Positions 8,425 through 14,366 of a stretch of 64,000 nt of DNA are shown here, in pieces; the stretch's first letter is position 1, and each line of letters starts with the position of its first letter. The stretch spans positions 372,001 through 436,000 of the forward strand of contig NZ_JAKLOY010000003.1 in assembly GCF_023652955.1 (NCBI RefSeq), read 5' to 3'. This DNA comes from Geomonas sp. Red32. Its GTDB lineage: Bacteria; Desulfobacterota; Desulfuromonadia; Geobacterales; Geobacteraceae. The notes under the pieces were generated by a model, which saw only the letters and a program-made list of their open reading frames with translations, made no database searches and was not told the origin of the DNA. A program made the position numbers and the translations under genes.

Positions 8425-8676
8425 ATGCTATTGATCAAGGTTATTTACTGGCTGTACCTGGCGGTGTTTGTTGGCCTCCCTGTTTGTGTTGTCATTACTT
8501 GCATCCTGTGGAAAAAACGCGCAATCAATTTGTCGCCCGTCAGGTGTCCAAGTTGTGGTTGCCCGATGAAATCTTTTCGGGTACCGAAAAACCTGAGGCA
8601 GGCTCTTTGGGGAGGCGGAACATGCTCTTCCTGTGGGAGCGAAATGGACAAGTGGGGCAAGTTGATTGAACGGTAG
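8425..8676 (+). CDS. Membrane-anchored zinc-ribbon protein (cassette 3)
   Basis: 83 residues. A single N-terminal transmembrane helix (about residues 3-28) is followed by a cytoplasmic zinc ribbon with two CxxC knuckles (CPSCGCP about 40-46 and CSSCGS about 67-72). The Shine-Dalgarno is AGGAAG. A short upstream frame (8228-8434) overlaps the start but has no recognisable content. Family unknown. Membrane tethering of a zinc ribbon is all that can be said. Confidence 0.6.
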   Translation: MLLIKVIYWLYLAVFVGLPVCVVITCILWKKRAINLSPVRCPSCGCPMKSFRVPKNLRQALWGGGTCSSCGSEMDKWGKLIER

Positions 8677-8739
8677 TCCTGACGATTGAAGATGTTGCCT
8701 AAGAGCGGCAACTCTGGATGGGTACCTTGGGACAAAATG

Positions 8740-8837
8740 GCACAACCAAGCGGGTAGACCAGGACTCCGCGGCCGGTGAAAGCTGGTAGAAGCTGGCATG
8801 AGCCAGACGCTCCGCCGGTCACCCCGCGCCGTTGGCA
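8740..8837 (+). other. attC recombination site 3
   Basis: R'' GCACAAC (8740-8746), L'' GGGTAGAC (8752-8759), L' GTCACCC (8818-8824) and R' GTTGGCA (8831-8837). Same architecture as site 2, 98 bp. Confidence 0.78.
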
Positions 8838-8848
8838 AGGAGAACGAA

Positions 8849-9301
8849 ATGGGAACATGGGGCATGAAAACCTTCGAGAACGACGAGGCGCTCGACTGGG
8901 CCAATGATCTCGAAAGCACAAAGGATGAGGTCCTGCTGGAATCCTCGCTGTCGCCGGCCGAAGTCGATAATTACTACCTGGATGCCTCGGATTGTGTCCG
9001 CGTGCTCTGTGCGGCTGAAGTCATCGCAGGTGTCGTTGGGCGACCGCGATCTTCCCTACCTGATAACGTATCATTATGGGTTACCAAACACACGAATACG
9101 AAAATTAAGCCGTTGGTTCCGTTGGCTATCGCAAAAGTTGAGCGTGTGCTTGCAAAGGATAGCGAACTCGACGAGTTGTGGGCTGAGAATCAGCAGGACT
9201 ATTCGACATGGCGAAAGGATGTTACTGAATTGCTGGAACTTCTCAAGTCGCTTTCGCAAGATGGAGAGAAACCGCAGCGGCCTTGGTGGCGATTCTGGTG
9301 A
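8849..9301 (+). CDS. DUF4259 domain protein (cassette 4)
   Basis: 150 residues. The N-terminus MGTWGMKTFENDEALDWANDL is the diagnostic opening of the DUF4259 family (MGTWG---FENDDA-DW---L), whose function is unknown. The C-terminus ends in an aromatic tail (PWWRFW). The start at 8849 is chosen because AAGGAG lies just upstream, immediately after the attC R' box. An earlier in-frame ATG at 8798 lies inside the attC and is rejected. DUF4259 proteins often occur as orphan or defence-neighbourhood genes. Confidence 0.8.
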   Translation: MGTWGMKTFENDEALDWANDLESTKDEVLLESSLSPAEVDNYYLDASDCVRVLCAAEVIAGVVGRPRSSLPDNVSLWVTKHTNTKIKPLVPLAIAKVERVLAKDSELDELWAENQQDYSTWRKDVTELLELLKSLSQDGEKPQRPWWRFW

Positions 9302-9492
9302 AACAGACCCGCCTGGGGACGTTGAACGACCGTGATGGGGACCGGTATTGATAAATTGACAACTGTGGCTGTGAAACTCGGCTGATTAGTGCATTGAGCT
9401 TGAGGATGTCGATGAATGCTGGTGAGGGCCGATTCAGTCGACGGAAGCAGGTAGAAGGCCGAGATGAGCCAAGAGAGTTGATGAACGGCGAT

Positions 9493-9589
9493 CGCCAACG
9501 AGGGAAGGCAGGAGCAGACTCCGCGGATGGTGAGAGTTGATGGAAGCCGATGATAGCTGGGCGCTCCGCTGCTCAGCCAGGTGTTGGCA
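9493..9589 (+). other. attC recombination site 4 (divergent)
   Basis: R'' CGCCAAC (9493-9499) pairs with R' GTTGGCA (9583-9589). The inner boxes (GGCAGGAGC near 9507 and GCTCAGCC near 9571) differ from the other sites but remain partly complementary. About 190 bases of unassigned DNA (9302-9492) separate it from the DUF4259 stop, longer than usual. Confidence 0.6.
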
Positions 9590-9609
9590 CAAAATAAGGA
9601 GAATGAAAA

Positions 9610-10536
9610 ATGGGAGTGATGGACTTATTTTCTAAACGGCAAAAAAGAATTCGGGGACAGGTACCGGATGTGTACCAATATGAAGATATTCCAAACCCTT
9701 TGCGAGTTCAGATTGTTCATATTGTCAAGGATGCATTTGGTAAAGACAGGACAGGAAACGATTATCCAGAAAGTGCTTTTAAATTTATCCACGAATCATT
9801 GTGTCGTGAATATGGTGTATTCAAGTTACATGAATACCCAGATTCTGACTTCCAAGCAGTGTATGATTACTTTCTAAAATGTAAGGATTATGAGAAGGTT
9901 ATAGATGTAATTGAATTATCATTTAAAATAATCAATACACATGTTCGTAGTGACGATTACAGGTGGAATTCGATCAGAAAGATAGAGGCTGATGATGCGA
10001 TTAAAGAGTTAAATTTGCGCTTCAAAGAACATGGAGTTGGTTATCAATTTGAGTCAAATGAGATAATCCGCGTGGACTCTCAGTACCTCCACTCAGAAGC
10101 TGTAAAACCGACTTTAGAGTTGCTGGGGAGGGAGGATCGCTTTAAGGGAGCAAACGAGGAGTTTTTAAAAGCTCATGAACATTATCGGCATCAACGTTAC
10201 AAAGAATGCCTTGTGGACTCGTTAAAAGCGCTGGAGAGCGTGATGAAATCCATTTGCCACAGTCAAAAATGGGCCTATAACCAGAATGACACCGCCAAGA
10301 AGCTGATAGACATCTTATTCCAAAAGGAGCTGATACCCGCTTATCTACAGGCTCAGTTTAGTAGCCTCAGAACACTGCTAGAAAGTGGTGTGCCGACTGT
10401 CCGCAATAAGCTTGGTGGACATGGACAAGGTGCGGCAACCATAACGGTAACAGAGTCTTTGGCAAGCTATGCATTACACCTTTCCGCCGCAAACATCCTT
10501 CTGCTTGCGCGACTGGAAAAGGAAAATTTCTGCTAA
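9610..10536 (+). CDS. STM4504/CBY_0614-like protein with AbiJ-type N-terminus (cassette 5)
   Basis: 308 residues. The opening MDLFSKRQKRIRGQVPDVYQYEDIPNPLRVQIVHIVKDAFG is typical of the STM4504/CBY_0614 family, which carries an AbiJ N-terminal domain found in abortive-infection proteins. The second half (about 180-308) is helical and resembles HEPN/abortive-infection C-terminal regions, with HRHQRYKECLVDSLKALESVMK and a late RNKLGGHGQG segment that could be an RNase-like R-x4-6-H motif. A phage-defence role by RNA cleavage is an inference from family. AAGGAGAATG precedes the start. Very AT-rich codons point to transfer. Confidence 0.7.
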   Translation: MGVMDLFSKRQKRIRGQVPDVYQYEDIPNPLRVQIVHIVKDAFGKDRTGNDYPESAFKFIHESLCREYGVFKLHEYPDSDFQAVYDYFLKCKDYEKVIDVIELSFKIINTHVRSDDYRWNSIRKIEADDAIKELNLRFKEHGVGYQFESNEIIRVDSQYLHSEAVKPTLELLGREDRFKGANEEFLKAHEHYRHQRYKECLVDSLKALESVMKSICHSQKWAYNQNDTAKKLIDILFQKELIPAYLQAQFSSLRTLLESGVPTVRNKLGGHGQGAATITVTESLASYALHLSAANILLLARLEKENFC

Positions 10537-10641
10537 CATCGCCTTACTTACTCGCTGATTAGGAGCAGTAGGTTGGAGAGGGGCAGAGGGGACGCTGGTA
10601 ACTTATGTAACTTAAAAATGCGGCAGGCACGGAACAACTGA

Positions 10642-10693
10642 TTCCAACCAATGGGTTGGACCGAACCCGACGGATCAACTTCCGCCGTTGTAC
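10642..10693 (+). other. attC recombination site 5 (short class)
   Basis: R'' TTCCAAC (10642-10648) and R' GTTGTAC (10687-10693) enclose GGGTTGGA and TCAACTTCC, which are partly complementary. Only 52 bp, about half the length of the first sites. Confidence 0.6.
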
Positions 10694-10708
10694 GGGAAGG
10701 AATAAGAA

Positions 10709-11497
10709 GTGGCTATAACTGACAAGACGAGAAAGGTGCTTTGGGGACGGTCAGGTAACCTATGCGCGATTTGCCGACAAAGATTGGTCGTTGACGAGAC
10801 CGAGTTAGATTCTGAGTCTGTTGTGGGCGATGAATGCCACATTATTTCTGGGGCACCAAACGGACCACGTCACGAGCCAACTTTTCCAGCAGATGAGATT
10901 GACGACATTTCAAACCTATTGCTGCTCTGCCGAGTCCACCATAAAATGGTCGACGACCAGTTTGAAACGTATTCAGCAGAACTATTACGAAATATCAAGG
11001 CAAGCCATGAAAAGTGGGTGGAGTCTAAACTAAAGGGCCAGGAAGAAATTGCACCCGTAAGGATACGACGGTTTAAAAACGAAATACCTACACATCTGCC
11101 AGCCGTCACATCTGGAAAAGACTTATTCAATCTGGCCTCAGATTGCCACGGCTCCTACCAGAACTACAGTGATGATCTATCCGACGAAGAAGTGGAAACA
11201 GTAGGCGGATTCCTGCAAAATTTACAAGATTGGATCGATATTTGTGGGGATTTACAACCTATCGATAAAGTCAGAGCAACCAAATCAATAGATGACGAAA
11301 TAAAAGTGTTGAATACTATCGGCTTTGTTGTGTTCGCTGGTATTGAGATTCAGCGAATGGAGGGCGGGGTTGGTAATCCATCAACTTTTAAGGTGTTGCA
11401 CATTTCGGTCATCAGGAGAACGGACCCAAGTATCATTTCTGTAAATGATGAAACAGGCAATTTAGGGGAAGGCGATGGGACCGGGGCCGGGTGTTAG
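10709..11497 (+). CDS. HNH endonuclease-domain protein (cassette 6)
   Basis: 262 residues from a GTG start with GGAAGGA upstream. Residues 15-90 form an HNH nuclease fold: CAICRQ knuckle, the ECHIISG core with catalytic His, NLLLLCRVHHKMVDDQ and the second Cys/His set. The remaining 160 residues are unassigned, with acidic stretches (DDLSDEEVETVGGFLQNLQDWID) suggesting helices. HNH proteins with a fused effector or sensor region are common in restriction and anti-phage systems. The target is unknown. The gene is followed by an almost ideal attC. Confidence 0.75.
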   Translation: MAITDKTRKVLWGRSGNLCAICRQRLVVDETELDSESVVGDECHIISGAPNGPRHEPTFPADEIDDISNLLLLCRVHHKMVDDQFETYSAELLRNIKASHEKWVESKLKGQEEIAPVRIRRFKNEIPTHLPAVTSGKDLFNLASDCHGSYQNYSDDLSDEEVETVGGFLQNLQDWIDICGDLQPIDKVRATKSIDDEIKVLNTIGFVVFAGIEIQRMEGGVGNPSTFKVLHISVIRRTDPSIISVNDETGNLGEGDGTGAGC

Positions 11498-11522
11498 TAG
11501 TGTGATAATTTGAAGAGAATAA

Positions 11523-11620
11523 TTCCAACCAGTCGGGTGGACGCGGTCGGAGCTAGGTAGATGAAAGTTGAAGGGAGTGATGGGAGTTCGAGCCCTCCGC
11601 CGGTCACCCAATCGTTGAGC
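11523..11620 (+). other. attC recombination site 6
   Basis: R'' TTCCAAC (11523-11529), L'' GGGTGGAC (11535-11542), L' GTCACCC (11603-11609) and R' GTTGAGC (11614-11620), the last matching the GTTRRRY consensus exactly. 98 bp. Confidence 0.82.
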
Positions 11621-11654
11621 GGTCGGAAATTTGTCACGAGAGGTAATCGGAGTC

Positions 11655-12206
11655 ATGAAAACCCAGTATTACACCGCATCGAGTCTTGATGGATTTATCG
11701 CCACTGAGGATGACTCCTTGGAGTGGCTGTTTCCCCTTGCAGATCTGAATGACTCCAGCTACCCCAATTTCATTGATGAGGTTGGCGCGCTGGCCATGGG
11801 GTCAGCCACTTACGAGTGGATCCTCCGCAATTCCGATAAGGTTGCGGCCGAGGCCGGATCCGTTTGGCCGTACTCTCAGCCTGTCTGGGTATTCACCAGT
11901 CGAGTACTCCCGGTACTAGAAGATTCAGAGATCAGGTTCGTGAAAGGCGATGTGCGCCAGGTTCACCATGAGATGCGCGTGGCCGCGGGGACAAAGAACA
12001 TCTGGATTGTGGGGGGCGGAGATTTGGCGGGGCAGTTTCATGATGCAGGACTTCTGGATGAACTCATCATCCAAATTGGTTCAGTTACCCTAGGCAGAGG
12101 GAAGCAACTGTTTCCGCGCCGAGTTCTGAGTCCAATCCTGCGCCTTATTTCAGTTCGTCAGATGGGGGTCGGCATGGTTGAGCTTCGGTATGAGGTAGGC
12201 AAATAG
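11655..12206 (+). CDS. Dihydrofolate reductase/RibD C-terminal family protein (cassette 7)
   Basis: 183 residues from ATG 11655, preceded by CGGAG. The start MKTQYYTASSLDGFIA, the GSATYEW segment and the glycine-rich IVGGGDLAGQFHDAGLLDELIIQIGSVTLGRGKQLF pattern identify the RibD C-terminal/YyaP-type dihydrofolate-reductase fold. The fold binds NADPH and reduces pterin- or pyrimidine-like substrates, and the true substrate is unknown. Trimethoprim-resistance dfr genes are classic integron cassettes, but this protein belongs to the RibD-like branch, so resistance should not be assumed. Confidence 0.82.
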   Translation: MKTQYYTASSLDGFIATEDDSLEWLFPLADLNDSSYPNFIDEVGALAMGSATYEWILRNSDKVAAEAGSVWPYSQPVWVFTSRVLPVLEDSEIRFVKGDVRQVHHEMRVAAGTKNIWIVGGGDLAGQFHDAGLLDELIIQIGSVTLGRGKQLFPRRVLSPILRLISVRQMGVGMVELRYEVGK

Positions 12207-12297
12207 CACCGCCTACCAAATCATTTAGCCGATGCGATGCTACAAGGGTAAGGGTGCGGGACTGGTCATTGAGAATTGATAACTTGGTGAGAAGGGA

Positions 12298-12352
12298 TCG
12301 CAACCAGTAAGTTGGAGCGGCGGCCGCGCCGGTCAACTTCCAGCCGTTAGGA
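12298..12352 (+). other. attC recombination site 7 (short class)
   Basis: An AAGTTGGA box (12309-12316) pairs with TCAACTT (12333-12339) with extra bases on one side. Outer boxes are a degenerate R'' ending in CAAC (12298-12304) and R' GTTAGGA (12346-12352). 55 bp, same class as site 5. Confidence 0.65.
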
Positions 12353-12358
12353 GAAATT

Positions 12359-12685
12359 ATGAAAGAAATCTATCGAGATCTAAATTTAACGACCGTACGA
12401 TACTACAAATCATTATTAGAAGATGAAGGTATCCCAGTCATCTTACGCAACGAGTATACGACAGCATCAGGAATCACAAGTATCCCCATTCCTGAGTTCT
12501 ACCCGAATATCTCCGTTTTAAATGATGATGACTTCCAGAAGGCGTGGGAGATTCTGAACCAGGCTCAGATAAAGGCAAACAATTCAGATGTCGACATCAT
12601 TTGCCCTCATTGTGGAGAACCTAACCCTGGCAATTTTGAGATCTGCTATTTATGCAATAAGCCGCTTCCAGAGCAAAGTGCCTAA
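12359..12685 (+). CDS. DUF2007-type protein with zinc ribbon (cassette 8)
   Basis: 108 residues. The N-terminal 70 residues (IYRDLNLTTVRYYKSLLEDEGIPVILRNEY...PNISVLNDDDFQKAWEIL) match the DUF2007 'putative signal transducing' ferredoxin-like fold. The C-terminus is a zinc ribbon with CPHCGEPNP and CYLCNKP knuckles. Translation begins six bases after the preceding attC R' box, with AGGAGA as Shine-Dalgarno. Its stop codon falls inside the following GCCTAAC box, a common arrangement in cassettes. Confidence 0.75.
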   Translation: MKEIYRDLNLTTVRYYKSLLEDEGIPVILRNEYTTASGITSIPIPEFYPNISVLNDDDFQKAWEILNQAQIKANNSDVDIICPHCGEPNPGNFEICYLCNKPLPEQSA

Positions 12686-12717
12686 CCCTTCGCTGCAGTG
12701 GGACGAAAATTGTTAAG
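12680..12717 (+). other. Probable terminal attC remnant
   Basis: GCCTAAC (12680-12686) is a perfect R'' box overlapping the last stop codon, and a GTTAAGG box lies at 12711-12717. The interior is too short and poorly paired for a normal site, so this may be a degenerate or truncated attC at the end of the array. Confidence 0.4.
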
Positions 12718-12829
12718 GTCAGCACTTCCATACCCAGAAGCTGTCGTCGCGTTATAGGATGTCCTGGATCAACCGCCGGTAGCGCCGCCGCGATTCAGGT
12801 GCCCTGGGGAAGCGGTTGCCATTTGGCGT

Positions 12830-12844
12830 ATTGTGTGCGACAAT
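12830..12844. promoter_or_regulatory. Candidate antitoxin operator
   Basis: Inverted repeat ATTGT-N5-ACAAT about 30 bases upstream of the antitoxin start. Position fits autoregulation by the Xre-type antitoxin, as is usual for this family. Confidence 0.4.
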
Positions 12845-12872
12845 TTGACGTGCATGCCGGGAGGAGACGATA

Positions 12873-13325
12873 ATGGCTATCCAAAGAGCGGCCACAGCAA
12901 GGCCACGACACAACCCGAAAGAAGCCGCCAACGTCTTACATGCTTTGAACCCGTCGGATCCGATGGAGATCATCAAGGCAGTGAGGAGGGGGTTGCCGGG
13001 AAGCACCATCAAGTCGGTCGCCGAAGAGTGGCAACTGTCATTGAGTGAGCTCTATCCCCTTTTGCATCTTAAGGCGAGAACGGCGCAGAGACTGATAAAC
13101 AGCGACAGGCTGGACTCAGATGTATCCGACCGCCTGGTACAAGTCATAAAGCTCCACAACAAGTGTCTTGACGTCTTTCAGGACCGCAACAAGGTGCTGC
13201 AATGGCTTAAGACTCCCAATTATTCCCTCGGCGATCAGACTCCTCTGAGCCTTCTCGACACCAGTGAAGGAGTCGAACTGGTCCACGCCGTGCTGATCAA
13301 GATCCAATACGGGATCTTCGCCTGA
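12873..13325 (+). CDS. Xre/ParS-type antitoxin of RES toxin
   Basis: 150 residues. The N-terminal half is an Xre-like helix-turn-helix (IIKAVRRGLPGSTIKSVAEEWQLSLSELY). The C-terminal half is the DUF2384 antitoxin/toxin-binding domain (TAQRLINSDRLDSDVSDRLVQVIKLHNKCLDVF, then LKTPNYSLGDQTPLSLLDTSEGVELVHAVLIKIQYGIFA). Such proteins neutralise RES toxins and repress their own promoter. GGAGGAGA precedes the ATG, and the stop overlaps the toxin start (TGATGG), so the pair is translationally coupled. Confidence 0.92.
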   Translation: MAIQRAATARPRHNPKEAANVLHALNPSDPMEIIKAVRRGLPGSTIKSVAEEWQLSLSELYPLLHLKARTAQRLINSDRLDSDVSDRLVQVIKLHNKCLDVFQDRNKVLQWLKTPNYSLGDQTPLSLLDTSEGVELVHAVLIKIQYGIFA

Positions 13326-13789
13326 TGGAACTCTTCAGGGTCTCATCCAGGGCGTTCGCTATGGATGTCACCGGGGAGGGTGCCCGAATTGCCGGAGGCA
13401 GGTGGAATCCCTCCGGCCGTCCTGCACTCTACACCGCCGAACATCCGTCACTTGCCATGCTCGAGATCCTGGCCCACTTGGACAGGTCCTGTGCGCCGCC
13501 CGATCTCCAATTGGCGACCATAACGTTACCCGGCAGCTGCACGATCTATTCCCCGTCCCTTGACGACCTACCTTCCGATTGGCAGGCGCGGCCGGCGCCG
13601 ATGACGACGGTCCGGTTCGGCAAGAAATGGCTGGATGACGGTGTTGCCTCGATCCTGAAGGTCCCGTCGGTGATGACCCCTAACGGCATGGGATGGAATT
13701 TTATCCTCAACCCCCTTCACCCCGAGCTGGCTGGCAAAGTGACCGTTTCGCTCCTCGACTGGCCTTTGGACTCACGGGTCCTCCCCTGA
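13325..13789 (+). CDS. RES-domain toxin
   Basis: 154 residues, near the normal length for the family. RES toxins degrade NAD+ (for example as an NAD phosphorylase) and stall growth. The domain's conserved Arg, Glu and Ser positions are visible: GGRWNPSGRPALYTAEHPSLAMLEILAHL early in the protein, and the late VPSVMTPNGMGWNFILNPLHPE segment. It directly follows and overlaps its antitoxin. The module sits between the cassette array and the hydrogenase operon and may help stabilise the accessory region, an inference from known roles of chromosomal toxin-antitoxin pairs next to integrons. Confidence 0.92.
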   Translation: MELFRVSSRAFAMDVTGEGARIAGGRWNPSGRPALYTAEHPSLAMLEILAHLDRSCAPPDLQLATITLPGSCTIYSPSLDDLPSDWQARPAPMTTVRFGKKWLDDGVASILKVPSVMTPNGMGWNFILNPLHPELAGKVTVSLLDWPLDSRVLP

Positions 13790-13883
13790 CCCCCTTTCAA
13801 CTTTCGTAGCATCCATCGCCGCTTCCTTCTCCCCCAGACTTCTTAGCAGTGTCACGTGCTCGCGATGGTGAGGCGAGCGCCTC

Positions 13884-14366
13884 TTACGCCGGACGGGGGA
13901 GGACCGGTACGCCCATCTGCCAGAGTTCGGCAGCTACCTGCTCGGCGACCGTGGTGACGCTTCTGGCCACCTCCCGGGTCAGTTCCAGCCCCGTCCCTAT
14001 CGATTGCGGCTCGATCCCGAGGAGGACCACCTTGGCGGGAAGCTCGCCCATCAGCCGGGCGGTGGCCAAGAGGTCCGATATCCCGAGCTGGTGGGGCGAT
14101 ATCTTCTGCTGAAAGAGTGCCGGTACTTCCTCCCCCTCGTAGCGGGAGACCGCCCCGGCGGGGAGGCCTCCCTTGACTACGTCCAGAAGGATAAGGGCAT
14201 CCCTCCCCGACAGGTAGGAAAGAAGCTCGATGCCGCTGGTCCCCCCGTCCAGAACGTGGACGCCGGGGATGGGGAGGAACCTTCTCCCGAATTCCTCCAC
14301 CACCCTCACTCCCGCACCCTCGTCCTGGAGAAGCAGGTTCCCTATCCCCATCACCAATACGTTCAT
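13884..14366 (-). CDS. hybP: Hydrogenase maturation endopeptidase
   Basis: 160 residues of the HyaD/HybD/HycI protease family, which cleaves the C-terminal extension of the [NiFe] large subunit after nickel insertion. The opening VLVMGIGNLLLQDEGAGVRVVEEF contains the Ni-sensing acidic residue. LDGGTSGIELLSYLSGRDALILLDVVKGG carries the second Asp region and SPHQLGISDLLA the conserved His. The ATG overlaps the end of the large-subunit gene by four bases, so it is the last gene of the hydrogenase operon. Confidence 0.93.
   Translation of the reverse strand: MNVLVMGIGNLLLQDEGAGVRVVEEFGRRFLPIPGVHVLDGGTSGIELLSYLSGRDALILLDVVKGGLPAGAVSRYEGEEVPALFQQKISPHQLGISDLLATARLMGELPAKVVLLGIEPQSIGTGLELTREVARSVTTVAEQVAAELWQMGVPVLPRPA

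Larger units (their letters stand above)
7160..12717 (+). mobile_element. Integron cassette array without integrase (CALIN-type)
   Basis: Eight short genes, all on the plus strand, are each followed by an imperfect inverted repeat with attC layout. Each repeat has an outer CAAC-type R'' box and GTT-type R' box. The inner L'' box (GGGTGGAC or GGGTAGAC in long sites) pairs with GTCACCC but carries one extra base, as attC sites do. Base composition and codon use are more AT-rich than the flanking chromosome. Cassette products include membrane proteins, a DUF4259 protein, an AbiJ-like protein, an HNH protein, a RibD/DHFR-fold enzyme and a DUF2007 protein. No IntI-like gene lies in the window. Confidence 0.8.

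Noticed and set aside
8228-8434. A 68-codon frame at the start of cassette 3
   Set aside because: No domain or good Shine-Dalgarno, and it overlaps the start of the zinc-ribbon gene. Kept out of the gene list although not excluded.
11655-12206. Trimethoprim-resistance dfr cassette
   Set aside because: The protein belongs to the RibD C-terminal/YyaP-like branch, not to the folA/dfr types that give resistance.
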